64,000 nt of DNA from Pseudomonas frederiksbergensis (GCF_003732705.1 NZ_MOBR01000023.1:37679-101678), one strand, 5' to 3'. Positions 34,671-43,200 are shown, counted from the first letter of the stretch. Program-made: numbers and translations. Notes: generated from the sequence alone by a model not told the origin.

Positions 34671-35564
34671 CCCCGGTTCGGACGGCGTCATGTGCGAGAT
34701 GCCAAACACCTTGAATGCCGCCAGCATCACCACCAGACCGCCGGGCAAGATGCTCAGCCGGTGCGTTTGCAACCCGGCCAGTTTGAGTTGTTTGACGTGC
34801 CCGACTTCCAGCAGGCGCAGCGACAGGCGCAACAGTCCGCCATAGGTGATGCCGCTTTGGCCATCATCGTTCAGGCCGTTGGCCTTGAGCACTTTGGCCA
34901 GCATCCGCGCGGTGCCGGAAGAGCCGATGGTCTGCTGCCAACCCAGCGCTCGATAACGCCGGGCGACTTTTTCAAATTCCAGCGAGGCCACGCGCTCGGC
35001 CTCCAGCAGCGCCTGAGCGGTGATACGCCCGCCATGAAAGTAGCGGGAACCGAACGTGCCGCTGCCGATAGCAATGCTCTCGGTCACCAGCGGCTGAGTC
35101 CCGCGCCCCAGAATCAGTTCGGTAGAGCCACCGCCAATATCCACCACCAGGCGCTGACTCTGTGCCGCCGGTAGCGTGTGGGCGACACCGGCATACACCA
35201 GATGCGCCTCTTCCTGCCCGGAAATCACGTCGATTCGAAACCCGAGGTGTCGCTCGGCGCTGGCCAGAAACAGTTGCGCATTGTCGGCTTCGCGCACCGC
35301 ACTGGTGGCCACCGCCCGCACCCGGCACGTTTCAAAACCACGCAACTTTTTGCCAAATCGCGCGAGCGCCTGCCAACCCCGATCCAGCGCCAACTCATCC
35401 AGCGCCCCGCCCTGGAATCCCTCGGCCAGACGCACCGGCTCACGCAGGGTTTTCACTTCCTGGATGACGAACTGCTGATTCCGCCGTACCGACTGGCCAA
35501 TCATCATGCGAAACGCATTCGACCCCAAGTCAATGGCCGCGAACAGAGAGGCGTCACCTTTCAT
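34629..35564 (-). CDS. Ppx/GppA-family phosphatase (exopolyphosphatase-like)
   Basis: A 311-residue member of the ASKHA-fold Ppx/GppA family: AAIDLGSNAFRMMIGQ, RAVATSAVREADN and VVDIGGGSTELIL mark the phosphate-binding and hydrolytic core. It lacks the C-terminal HD-type domain of full-length Ppx, so it is a short two-domain form. Substrates in the family are polyphosphate or pppGpp. It is divergent from a PPK2 gene, which favours polyphosphate. Start at 35564 is preferred (AGGA before it); an ATG eight codons upstream is possible. Confidence 0.88.
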   Translation of the reverse strand: MKGDASLFAAIDLGSNAFRMMIGQSVRRNQQFVIQEVKTLREPVRLAEGFQGGALDELALDRGWQALARFGKKLRGFETCRVRAVATSAVREADNAQLFLASAERHLGFRIDVISGQEEAHLVYAGVAHTLPAAQSQRLVVDIGGGSTELILGRGTQPLVTESIAIGSGTFGSRYFHGGRITAQALLEAERVASLEFEKVARRYRALGWQQTIGSSGTARMLAKVLKANGLNDDGQSGITYGGLLRLSLRLLEVGHVKQLKLAGLQTHRLSILPGGLVVMLAAFKVFGISHMTPSEPGLRFGVMHGLMSQH

Positions 35565-35635
35565 GGTAGGGATTCCTGGCAGATTCATTAGCCCGCAAAC
35601 GGGGCCTTCAAGACGGTTTGTGAAGAGCTTGCCAT

Positions 35636-35661
35636 GACATAGGTGACACGAAGATGACAGC
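35636..35661 (-). promoter_or_regulatory. Pho-box-like repeats (minus strand)
   Basis: On the minus strand CTGTCAT, 4 bases, GTGTCAC, 4 bases and GTCA follow each other with 11-base spacing, the PhoB half-site pattern (consensus CTGTCAT with 11-base period). It lies 72 bases upstream of the Ppx/GppA-like start. Strong by eye; function not tested. Confidence 0.6.
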
Positions 35662-35687
35662 GCCTGCGCAACGTCCTACAGCCTTTT

Positions 35688-35705
35688 CGTCACCACTTCG
35701 TCATA
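35688..35705 (+). promoter_or_regulatory. Pho-box-like repeat (plus strand)
   Basis: TCGTCAC, 4 bases, TCGTCAT: two half-sites with 11-base spacing, about 50 bases before the PPK2 ATG. Weaker than the minus-strand site, but together they suggest joint phosphate control of the divergent polyphosphate genes. Confidence 0.5.
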
Positions 35706-35754
35706 TCTCCCGGAATACCATCGTCAGTGCCACCTTCCACGGGAGCCTCCCACC

Positions 35755-36672
35755 ATGCTTGCCAACAACGACACCCTGATGCAGCGGATCCATCGCGAGC
35801 TGCTCGATCACCGCGACGAAGAACTGGAGCTGGAACTGCTGGAGGACGGCCACGACCTCGATGAGCTGTTCGACGGTCACGTCGACGACGGCAGCGAGAA
35901 GGAAGAAAGACGACGCTATTTCAGCGAACTGTTCCGCCTGCAAGGCGAATTGGTGAAGCTGCAAAGCTGGGTGGTCAAGACGGGTGCCAAAGTGGTGATT
36001 CTGTTCGAAGGACGCGATGCCGCGGGCAAGGGTGGCGTGATCAAGCGCATTACCCAGCGGCTCAACCCTCGGGTTTGCCGGGTCGCCGCCCTGCCCGCGC
36101 CCAATGACCGCGAACAAACCCAGTGGTATTTCCAGCGTTACGTCTCGCACCTGCCAGCGGCAGGCGAAATCGTGCTGTTCGACCGCAGTTGGTACAACCG
36201 CGCCGGGGTCGAAAAAGTCATGGGATTTTGCAATGACGATCAGTACGAAGAGTTTTTCCGCACCGTGCCAGAGTTTGAGCGGATGCTCGCCCGCTCGGGT
36301 ATTCAGTTGATCAAATACTGGTTTTCCATTTCCGACCAGGAACAAAACCTGCGCTTTCTCAGCCGCATTCATGACCCGCTCAAGCAGTGGAAACTCAGTC
36401 CCATGGACCTGGAGTCCCGTCGGCGCTGGGAAGCCTATACCAAGGCCAAGGAAATCATGCTCGAACGCACCCACATCAGCGAAGCGCCGTGGTGGGTTGT
36501 GCAGGCCGATGACAAGAAAAAAGCGCGACTCAACTGCATCAACCACCTGCTCGGGCAAATGCCCTATGAAGAGGTAGAACACCCGACGATCGAACTGCCC
36601 CAGCGCGTGCGCCAGGAAGATTATTCCCGCAGCCCGACGCCACCGGAACTGATCGTGCCGCAAGTTTACTGA
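35755..36672 (+). CDS. ppk2: Polyphosphate kinase 2
   Basis: A 305-residue PPK2-family kinase. Walker A is EGRDAAGKGG (85-94), Walker B is VLFDRSWYNR (about 140-149), and the lid region RRRWEAYTKAKE follows. Such single-domain enzymes transfer phosphate between polyphosphate and nucleotides, often favouring GDP or ADP phosphorylation. The acidic N-terminus (residues 20-50, many Glu and Asp) is typical of the subgroup. Divergent from a Ppx/GppA-like gene, so synthesis/use and breakdown of polyphosphate are genetically linked here. Confidence 0.92.
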   Translation: MLANNDTLMQRIHRELLDHRDEELELELLEDGHDLDELFDGHVDDGSEKEERRRYFSELFRLQGELVKLQSWVVKTGAKVVILFEGRDAAGKGGVIKRITQRLNPRVCRVAALPAPNDREQTQWYFQRYVSHLPAAGEIVLFDRSWYNRAGVEKVMGFCNDDQYEEFFRTVPEFERMLARSGIQLIKYWFSISDQEQNLRFLSRIHDPLKQWKLSPMDLESRRRWEAYTKAKEIMLERTHISEAPWWVVQADDKKKARLNCINHLLGQMPYEEVEHPTIELPQRVRQEDYSRSPTPPELIVPQVY

Positions 36673-36736
36673 TCGTCATCAATCTGTAACCTGACGCCGT
36701 CAATACTCAGGCCATACAACGCGTGCTTTTTTTTAT

Positions 36737-36764
36737 TGCTGCCTTAACCGGCGGCATTTTTTTT
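36737..36764 (+). terminator. Intrinsic terminator of the PPK2 gene
   Basis: GCTGCC and GGCGGC form a stem with one G-T pair and a 6-base loop, followed by eight T residues, 66 bases after the ppk2 stop. Confidence 0.85.
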
Positions 36765-36807
36765 GCCTGTCGATTTGCAGCACATGCTCAAGACTGCCTG
36801 AAACATG

Positions 36808-36897
36808 TGTGGGAGCGAGCCTGCTCGCGAAAGCAGTGTGTCAGGCAACATCAATGCTGACTGACACTCCGCTTTCGCGAGCAGGCTCGCTCCCACA
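36808..36897. repeat. REPIN
   Basis: TGTGGGAGCGAGCCTGCTCG and its inverted copy end at CTCGCTCCCACA. The pair lies between the PPK2 terminator and the map stop codon. Confidence 0.92.
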
Positions 36898-36925
36898 AAG
36901 GGACTTGTTGCGTATCTGAAAGTGT

Positions 36926-37726
36926 TTACGGGGCGGGATAGCCTTCAACCTGATCCGGCCACGCGGTCAACACTTTGAAGCCGTCATCAGTGACCGCCAC
37001 CATGTGCTCCCACTGGGCCGACAGCGACAGATCCTTGGTCACCACCGTCCAGCCATCGGCCAGGGTTTTCACATGGCGTTTGCCGGCGTTGAGCATCGGT
37101 TCAATGGTGAAAATCATCCCGGCCTTCAGTTTCAGACCCTGGCCCGGAAAGCCGTAATGCAAGACCTGCGGCTCATCGTGATAGACCTTGCCGATACCGT
37201 GCCCGCAATATTCGCGCACCACACTGAAGCCGTCACGCTCGGCCACGCTCTGGATCGCATGGCCAATATCGCCCAGCGTCGCGCCGGGGCGTACCACGCG
37301 GATGCCTGCGCACATTGCCTCATAGGTGGTCTGCACCAGGCGTCGTGCTTGCGGGCTGGGTTCACCGACGAAGTACATGCGGCTGGTATCGCCGAACCAG
37401 CCATCCTTGACCACGGCAATATCGATGTTGACGATGTCGCCGTCCTTCAGCACCTGGGCTGAAGGGATGCCGTGACAGACCACTTCGTTGACCGAGATGC
37501 ACACGGTTTTCGGAAAGCCGTGATAGCCGATATTGCCCGCAATGGCTTTCTGCACGTTGACGATGTAGTCGTGACAGAGCCGGTCAAGCTCGTTGAGGCT
37601 GACCCCGGCTTTGACGTGGGGCGTAATCATCGCCAGCACTTCGGCCGCCATCTTGGCTGCCACGCCACTTTGGGCAATTTGCGCCGGGGTATTGATCACC
37701 ACGTCTGTCTTCATTGCGCGGTTCAT
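36926..37726 (-). CDS. map: Type I methionine aminopeptidase
   Basis: A 266-residue metalloprotease that removes N-terminal methionine. The five metal ligands are present: Asp102, Asp113, His176 (YCGHGIGK), Glu209 (TIEPML) and Glu240 (QWEHMVAV), plus the substrate His85 (VCHGIP). A zinc-finger N-terminus is absent. Its ATG overlaps the stop of a ParD-like gene (ATGA), so the two are coupled. A second map copy usually lies beside rpsB in Pseudomonas, so this may be an accessory copy (inference). Confidence 0.95.
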   Translation of the reverse strand: MNRAMKTDVVINTPAQIAQSGVAAKMAAEVLAMITPHVKAGVSLNELDRLCHDYIVNVQKAIAGNIGYHGFPKTVCISVNEVVCHGIPSAQVLKDGDIVNIDIAVVKDGWFGDTSRMYFVGEPSPQARRLVQTTYEAMCAGIRVVRPGATLGDIGHAIQSVAERDGFSVVREYCGHGIGKVYHDEPQVLHYGFPGQGLKLKAGMIFTIEPMLNAGKRHVKTLADGWTVVTKDLSLSAQWEHMVAVTDDGFKVLTAWPDQVEGYPAP

Positions 37727-37974
37727 AGCGCGGCTCCTGCGGTGGCTTGGGATTCATCGGCAAGTGCGCACACTTGTTGCAAATCGAGGCCACCGGTCTG
37801 TTCGGCGCGGATCAGCAAACGGCAAATGTCGTTGTGATCCAGATCGGGGTGTAACTCGGCGAGCATGCCGATGCGCATCCAGTGCTCAGCCTGGGCATTG
37901 ATCGAGCGACTCAGCGCATTGCTGGCGACGCGCAGATTTTCGTGCATGTCTTCTGAAATTTTGACGATTCCCAC
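37723..37974 (-). CDS. ParD-like family protein (antitoxin-like)
   Basis: An 83-residue protein beginning MGIVKISEDMHENLRVASNA, which fits the ParD-like family with a predicted ribbon-helix-helix N-terminus (the KISEDMHE strand, then two helices). No ParE-type toxin is adjacent; instead the next gene is map, overlapped by four bases. A 24-bp palindrome lies 12 bases upstream, where an autoregulator would bind. It may regulate map rather than neutralise a toxin; this is inference. Confidence 0.75.
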   Translation of the reverse strand: MGIVKISEDMHENLRVASNALSRSINAQAEHWMRIGMLAELHPDLDHNDICRLLIRAEQTGGLDLQQVCALADESQATAGAAL

Positions 37975-37985
37975 AGGTCCATCCG

Positions 37986-38009
37986 ATACGAAGTGTATAT
38001 GGTTCGTAT
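37986..38009. promoter_or_regulatory. 24-bp palindromic operator candidate before the ParD-like/map operon
   Basis: ATACGAA (37986-37992) and TTCGTAT (38003-38009) are exact inverted repeats with a 10-base spacer. On the minus strand the spacer contains TATACA, a good -10 element for the ParD-like gene, so a bound dimer would block it. Ribbon-helix-helix proteins typically bind such dyads. Confidence 0.6.
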
Positions 38010-38036
38010 ACTAGTTGAATCCTCACGGAGATCGCA

Positions 38037-38093
38037 ATGGCCGATAGCGTTTTTCCGTCCTGCGGCGCTTTCGCTTGGGCACAATCGATCTAA
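38037..38093 (+). other. Possible 18-codon leader reading frame
   Basis: ATG after ACGGAG reads MADSVFPSCGAFAWAQSI and stops at TAA (38091-38093). It lies just before the structured RNA at about 38130. The ribosome-binding site is good but 18 codons is too short to judge; it could be chance. Confidence 0.3.
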
Positions 38094-38129
38094 AAAGACT
38101 GGCCCGGGCCTGGGACTTTTTGGCTATTC

Positions 38130-38367
38130 TGAAATGGTAGGTGAAGACGCAGACTGATGCGCAAGAGGATAGCGAGGAAGCGTGGGGCGCGCTCCGAAGG
38201 GTACACGGTTAGAAAGATCTCCGCGCTGAGATCCAGCCCTTATGCCGTGTGAGGCAGTGAAGCACAAAACTTCGCTGTGAGAGGCCTGATAAATCTCGTA
38301 AGCCGGAGACCAGCACCGGCCACCTACTCAACTTCAACTATCAAAGCCCGCCCCGTGCGGGCTTTTT
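38130..38367 (+). ncRNA. Candidate structured non-coding RNA, about 240 nt, class unknown
   Basis: There is no convincing coding frame between the ParD-like gene and the REP array, but bases 38148-38367 form consecutive exact stems: CGCA/TGCG (38148-38161); ACACGG/CCGTGT (38203-38250) enclosing GATCTC/GAGATC (38216-38233); CAGTGAAG/CTTCGCTG (38255-38277, one G-T pair); GCCGG/CCGGC (38302-38320); then a terminator. TATTCT at 38125 could be the -10 box. The 3' part contains GCCGGAGACCAGC, reminiscent of a B12 box, but the other conserved cobalamin-riboswitch elements are not seen. No gene follows within 1 kb, so a free sRNA is more likely than a leader. Confidence 0.55.
38343..38367 (+). terminator. 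Intrinsic terminator of the structured RNA
   Basis: AAAGCCCGC and GCGGGCTTT form a 9-bp stem with loop CCCGT and further T residues on the plus strand. Confidence 0.88.
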
Positions 38368-38376
38368 CATGGCTGC

Positions 38377-39290
38377 GTGTTCAAGCTTGCTCGCGATATC
38401 AAGGCCAACCCTCCATCCCCTGTAGGAGCAAAGCTTGCTCGCGAAGGCGTCAAACCTGACACACCACAGCGTTATCGTTCATCGCGAGCAAGCTTTGCTC
38501 CTACGGTGAAGGCGTCAGGTCAGACACACCGCGTTATCGTTCTTCGCGGGCAAGCCTCGCTCCCACAGGTTCGGTGTCGTTGGGAGTCTTGCGGCCGTCA
38601 CTGGCCCGCGCCCACAATTGTTTGGTGTTGTTCACAAGATTTGCGGCATCGCCTGTCCCTGTAGGAGCAAAGCTTGCTCGCGAAGGCGTCAAACCTGACA
38701 CACCACCGCGTTATCGTTCTTCGCGAGCAAGCTTTGCTCCTACGGTGAAGGCGTCAGGTCAGACACACCGCGTTATCGTTCTTCGCGGGCAAGCCACGCT
38801 CCCACAGTGGTTCGGTGTCGTTGAGAGTCTTGCGGCCGTCACTGGCCCGCGCCCACAATTGTTTGGTGTTGTTCACAAGATTTGCGGCATCGCCTGTCCC
38901 TGTAGGAGCAAAGCTTGCTCGCGAAGGCGTCAGGTCTGACACACCACCGCGTTATCGTTCTTCGCGAGCAAGCTTTGCTCCTACGGTGAAGGCGTCAGGT
39001 CAGACACACCGCGTTATCGTTCATCGCGAGCAAGCCACGCTCCCACAGTGGTTCGGTGTCGTTGGGAGTCTTGCGGCCGTCACTGGCCCGCGCCCACAAT
39101 TGTTTGGTGTTGTTCACAAGATTTGCGGCATCGCCTGTCCCTGTAGGAGCAAAGCTTGCTCGCGAAGGCGTCAAACCTGACACACCACCGCGTTATCGTT
39201 CATCGCGAGCAAGCTTTGCTCCTACGGTGAAGGCGTCAGGTCAGACACACCGCGTTATCGTTCTTCGCGGGCAAGCCACGCTCCTACACC
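38377..39290. repeat. Tandem array of REP-containing 241-bp units (four copies)
   Basis: The junction TGTAGGAGCAAAGCTTGCTC recurs at 38421, 38660, 38901 and 39142, i.e. with periods of 239, 241 and 241 bases. Each unit holds three REP cores (one direct, two inverted) and a non-REP spacer containing GCCCACAATTGTTTGGTGTT. The copies differ at only a few positions, which points to recent tandem duplication; the last is truncated. Frames of 121 codons through the array are repeats of the repeat, not genes. Confidence 0.93.
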
Positions 39291-39444
39291 GCCCCTTCAA
39301 AAGCGCCAGTGGCGACACGCCGCGCAAGCCGTGATCTTCCCCCCAATTCTGAAAAATCGCTTTGCGTTCTTGGCCATAACCTTAACAGCAGCCGCGAATT
39401 AGACTGGCTCCCGTGCAGTCCGCGCCGCTATTAAGGAAGAGAAC

Positions 39445-40065
39445 GTGCAAGACATTTTCAGTATCAACTGGCTGCTTTGGCTGTCCACCATGGCGCCGCT
39501 GACCCTGAGTGCCGGCCCCGGCAACCTGATGGTGGCGACCTCTGGCGCACAGAGCGGTGTTCGTCGCTCGGTCCGGTTTATCGTCGGGCTCGATATCACC
39601 TACTTCTTGCTCGCGGTACTGGTCGGTTTGGGGCTTTATCACACGCTGATGAACAACCCGACACTGGTTTGGGTACTGCAAGTGGTCGGCAGCTTTTACA
39701 TCCTGTGGTTGGGCGTCCGGCTGTTGCGTCGTCCTTTGAAAGCCCCCGACGACAAGACTCTGCACCTGCAATTTCGCGACGGCATCGTTGTGCAACTGGG
39801 CAACGTGCAAGGCATCGTGATGTTGCTGGTGATGTTCTCCACATTTGTGCCCTCCGGCGACACCAGCAGCAGCGTCGTGCTGATCCTCAGCGCCGCCCTG
39901 ATCTCGCTGAATTTTTTCTCCCATGTCATCTGGGTATCGATGGGCTCGACGGTCCAGAAACTGATCCGGGCACGGCCCCGACTGCTCGCCTTTCAGAACG
40001 CGGTCTTCGGGCTGATGCTGATCGCCGTGGCGATCTGGATTTTCCTGCGTACCGGCCCGCTATAA
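39445..40065 (+). CDS. LysE-family amino-acid exporter
   Basis: A 206-residue inner-membrane protein with about six hydrophobic helices and the LysE/RhtB opening pattern APLTLSAGPGNLMVATSGAQ. Family members export amino acids or their analogues. Initiation is at GTG after AAGGAAGAG. It is followed after 9 bases by a quinone-oxidoreductase gene, so both are probably co-transcribed. Substrate unknown. Confidence 0.88.
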   Translation: MQDIFSINWLLWLSTMAPLTLSAGPGNLMVATSGAQSGVRRSVRFIVGLDITYFLLAVLVGLGLYHTLMNNPTLVWVLQVVGSFYILWLGVRLLRRPLKAPDDKTLHLQFRDGIVVQLGNVQGIVMLLVMFSTFVPSGDTSSSVVLILSAALISLNFFSHVIWVSMGSTVQKLIRARPRLLAFQNAVFGLMLIAVAIWIFLRTGPL

Positions 40066-40074
40066 GGAGCACCC

Positions 40075-41061
40075 ATGACCCGCGCCTATGGAATAGTTTT
40101 CGCCGCCCCCGGAGAGCCGGAAGTCCTTGAACTGCGCGAATATGAACTGCGCGCCCCCGGCCCTGGAGAGATCACCGTTGCCATCGAAGCCGCAGGTGTG
40201 AACTTCACTGATCTGCACCGTCGCTCTGGCGCACTGGAGGACGGCTCGCTCTTTCCCCGGGGCATTGGAATGGAAGGCGCGGGCCGCGTCGTCGAATGTG
40301 GACGGCAAGTGCATGGCTTTGCACCCGGTGACCGCGTGGCGTTCGTCGATAGTTCGACGGGAAGCTATGCCAGCCATGCGGTGCTGCCGGCCGTACGGGC
40401 GATCCGTCTGCCCGATGACGTGCCGAGCGATCTCGCCGCGTCATTGATGTTCAAGGGATTGACCGCCGAATACCTGACCCATCGCTGCGTCCCCCTCAAA
40501 CCTGATGACTGGGTGGTCTGGCACGCCGCGGCCGGCGGGGTCGGCAGTATTGCCACTGGCTGGCTGGTTGCACGGGGGGTGCGCGTCATTGGCCTCGCTT
40601 CGACCGAAGCCAAAAGGCGCCAGGTGCTGAACGCCGGCTGCATCGCGGCCCTCGACCCCGAAGCGCCGGCTGCGCTGGCGTATATTCTTGATTTGACCGA
40701 GGGCAAGGGCGCGCACATCGTGTTCGACTCCGTCGGCAGCGCCACCGTGGAGATGTCACTGGCCAGCTTGCGACAACGGGGTCACCTGGTGCTGTTTGGC
40801 AACGCCTCGGGCGACGTGACCGGTTTCAATCTGTCGCGTCTGGGCCAACTGGGCTCATTGCATGTGACACGACCGTCCTTGAAACACTACATCGGCCAGA
40901 ACAGTGATCTCGCCGCCGCTTCGGCCCATGTGCTCCTGGCGTTGGCCGACGGTGTGATCCGGCCACCCCAGGTGACACGCTTGCCGCTTTGCGAAGCCGC
41001 ACAGGCCCATCACATCGTCGAAGCCCGACAAACCCAAGGCTCGCTGATCCTCGTGCCCTGA
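40075..41061 (+). CDS. Quinone oxidoreductase-like MDR enzyme (NADPH-dependent)
   Basis: A 328-residue medium-chain dehydrogenase/reductase of the zeta-crystallin/quinone reductase type. The N-terminal GroES-like part includes VAIEAAGVNFTDLHRRSG and GIGMEGAGRVVECG; the nucleotide-binding part has VWHAAAGGVGSIATGWL. Zinc-binding cysteines are absent, as expected for this group. It uses NADPH to reduce quinones or enones. Operon partner of the LysE exporter upstream. Confidence 0.88.
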   Translation: MTRAYGIVFAAPGEPEVLELREYELRAPGPGEITVAIEAAGVNFTDLHRRSGALEDGSLFPRGIGMEGAGRVVECGRQVHGFAPGDRVAFVDSSTGSYASHAVLPAVRAIRLPDDVPSDLAASLMFKGLTAEYLTHRCVPLKPDDWVVWHAAAGGVGSIATGWLVARGVRVIGLASTEAKRRQVLNAGCIAALDPEAPAALAYILDLTEGKGAHIVFDSVGSATVEMSLASLRQRGHLVLFGNASGDVTGFNLSRLGQLGSLHVTRPSLKHYIGQNSDLAAASAHVLLALADGVIRPPQVTRLPLCEAAQAHHIVEARQTQGSLILVP

Positions 41062-41080
41062 TCACCCGGCACAACGACCA

Positions 41081-41962
41081 TCAGGGTGTGTCGGTCGTTC
41101 TGCTGTGGAACAGCCCCGTCAGATAATCCACCACCCGATCAACCCGGCCGATGCCCTGGGTCGCCTGATTGCGCAACAGCCAGATCTCGGAACGACGCGA
41201 GGGCTTGTCAGCCAGCACCTGACGCAGCCCCAGGTGATGCCCGACATAAGCAGGCAGCGCGGCGATGCCAAGGTTCGCTTCGACGGCCTTGAGCTGGGCA
41301 TTGAGGTTGGACACTCGCATCCAGAGTTTTTGGTCGCCGCTCACTTCTCTCAGCCACCGGGCGAGCGGCATGTAGGACATTTCCTCGGTCCAGCCGATCA
41401 GATAGTGGTGCTTCAACTCGGCAGCCTCCGTTGGCAGGCCATAGACAGCGGCATAGCCTTCGGAACAGAACAGGCTCTGCACCAGCGTGCCGACCCGGCG
41501 CATGGTGAAGTTGCCGTTATCGGGCCGGTGCAATCGGATAATGATGTCGCTCTGGCTTTGCGTCAGCTTTGACGACACCGCCGAATTCATGAAGTCGAAG
41601 CCGATCCCGGGGTACTGATCGCGAAACTCGGTCAGCCCGGGAATGATCAAGTGCGTGCCCATCAACTCCGGGCAATCGATGCGCACCTGCCCCGCCATCC
41701 GTTCGCTTGGCTGCGACATCTGCCGTTCAATCAGTTTGAAGCGTTCCTCGGACTCCAGCGCCAGGGGCAACAACGCCCTTCCGGCTTCGGTCAGGAAGTA
41801 GCCGTTGGTCTTCTTCAGAAACAACACCGTACTCAGCGATTCCTCCAGCCCGGCAATCCGTCGCGACACCGTCGATGCCGAGACTCTCAGGGCGTTCCCC
41901 GCCTCAGTCACGTTGTTCGATTTTGCGACAAAGATAAAAACCTTCAGATCGTCCCAGTTCAT
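41081..41962 (-). CDS. LysR-family transcriptional regulator
   Basis: A 293-residue LysR protein starting MNWDDLKVFIFVAKSNNVTE, with the helix-turn-helix ALRVSASTVSRRIAGLEESL and an effector domain including GQVRIDCPELMGTHLIIPGL. It is divergent from the desaturase/B12-mutase cluster across about 100 bases and is the probable local regulator. It converges with the quinone-oxidoreductase gene (gap 19 bases). The longer open frame upstream of this ATG lacks a ribosome-binding site. Confidence 0.88.
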   Translation of the reverse strand: MNWDDLKVFIFVAKSNNVTEAGNALRVSASTVSRRIAGLEESLSTVLFLKKTNGYFLTEAGRALLPLALESEERFKLIERQMSQPSERMAGQVRIDCPELMGTHLIIPGLTEFRDQYPGIGFDFMNSAVSSKLTQSQSDIIIRLHRPDNGNFTMRRVGTLVQSLFCSEGYAAVYGLPTEAAELKHHYLIGWTEEMSYMPLARWLREVSGDQKLWMRVSNLNAQLKAVEANLGIAALPAYVGHHLGLRQVLADKPSRRSEIWLLRNQATQGIGRVDRVVDYLTGLFHSRTTDTP

Positions 41963-42063
41963 GACATATCCAAAAATGGAAAACCGATCTCCACCTATTT
42001 CCATTCGAAATAAAGGGAGGTCACGTTAATTTTTTCGCATCGAGCAAAACTGAGGATACGCAG

Positions 42064-43200
42064 ATGATACGTAACTCGATGCGCGCCCTTCCAGGGTTCA
42101 TGCAGCCATTCTTGAGCTGGCTGACGGCCAAGCCTTTACCTGAAGATATCAATCAGGTTCGTCCGTTGAAACCGGTTCACCATATTCTTGTGTCAGCAGG
42201 ATTAATAGCACTCGGCGTGGTGGTGGCCGGCGTCGGTGACCTGCAGGGCAGCCTTGCCCTATGGTTGTCAGGATTTGTCGTGGCCACCGGTGGTATCAAA
42301 CAGATGCAAGTCATGATCTGCCACAACTGCGCCCACGACATGGTGTTTGAACAGCGTGAGCTGAATCTTCGAGTGGGCCGGCTTATCTCTGGCGTACTCA
42401 TGCTCAAGCCGTTCGATATCTATAAGAAAGAACATGCGTTGCATCACAGCTCCAAAACCCTGCTGACCGACGATGACGACACACTCTCCTACCTGCAAGG
42501 CGTGGTGGGGTTGAAGCCTTCCGACAGCACCGCCGTCATGTGGGTCAAACTGGTGACCACCGCGCTGTCCCCGCTGGTGATGCTGCGCTCTGCCTGGGGG
42601 CGTTTGAAGGCGACGGTCACCGCGCCGAACAGACCCGTGTCGGCATTCACGCTGATCTTCTGGGCGACCACCGCATTACTGGCCGCAGCCGTCGGGCACT
42701 TCGAGCTCTTTGTGATGGCGTGGGTGATTCCGGTGTTCGCCGGTTATCACATCAGCACCACGTTTCGCCTGGCGGCCGAGCACACCTGGCCCAGCATCGA
42801 TGTACTGGAGCGGCGCGGTATCGACTTCATTTGTGAAAGCACGACCGGGGTGTTTATCGGCGAAGCGCTGCGCATACCGGAAGGTGCCGGTGGGGTTCGA
42901 CGCTGGGCTCATATCGGCCTGTGGCTGATCAAGATGCTGGGTTTCCACTTGTTTATCCGCCTGTTCGTCATGGTCGGCGATACGCCGTGTCACGACTTCC
43001 ATCACCGGCGCCCACGATCGAAAGACTGGCCCAACTACGTGACGGCACGAGAGCGGGACAGGATCGACGGCTCTCAACCCTTTCCCAGTAACTACACCGA
43101 CCACTGGGGATACATCAACGCCGTCACCACCAACTTCCGCAACTTCCAGCAGGCACTTCCGTATTACGCAAACCGGTTTGCTCCATCAAAGGGTTTTTAA
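42064..43200 (+). CDS. Membrane fatty-acid-desaturase-like di-iron enzyme
   Basis: A 378-residue integral membrane protein with the three histidine boxes of the desaturase/hydroxylase superfamily: H87-NCA-H91-D, H124-ALHH (124-128) and H310-DFHH (310-314). Several hydrophobic helices separate the boxes. Such enzymes use O2 and two iron ions to desaturate or hydroxylate acyl chains or small molecules. It precedes a B12-binding protein by 2 bases, so all three genes are one transcript. The substrate is probably not a membrane lipid given its partners (inference). Confidence 0.88.
   Translation: MIRNSMRALPGFMQPFLSWLTAKPLPEDINQVRPLKPVHHILVSAGLIALGVVVAGVGDLQGSLALWLSGFVVATGGIKQMQVMICHNCAHDMVFEQRELNLRVGRLISGVLMLKPFDIYKKEHALHHSSKTLLTDDDDTLSYLQGVVGLKPSDSTAVMWVKLVTTALSPLVMLRSAWGRLKATVTAPNRPVSAFTLIFWATTALLAAAVGHFELFVMAWVIPVFAGYHISTTFRLAAEHTWPSIDVLERRGIDFICESTTGVFIGEALRIPEGAGGVRRWAHIGLWLIKMLGFHLFIRLFVMVGDTPCHDFHHRRPRSKDWPNYVTARERDRIDGSQPFPSNYTDHWGYINAVTTNFRNFQQALPYYANRFAPSKGF

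Noticed and set aside
38290..38330. Cobalamin riboswitch suggested by a B12-box-like sequence
   Set aside because: The other conserved elements of the class are not found and no B12 gene follows.
38277..39334. Several repeated frames of 60-121 codons, both strands
   Set aside because: They are translations of the REP array, repeat with the 241-bp unit, and have no ribosome-binding sites.
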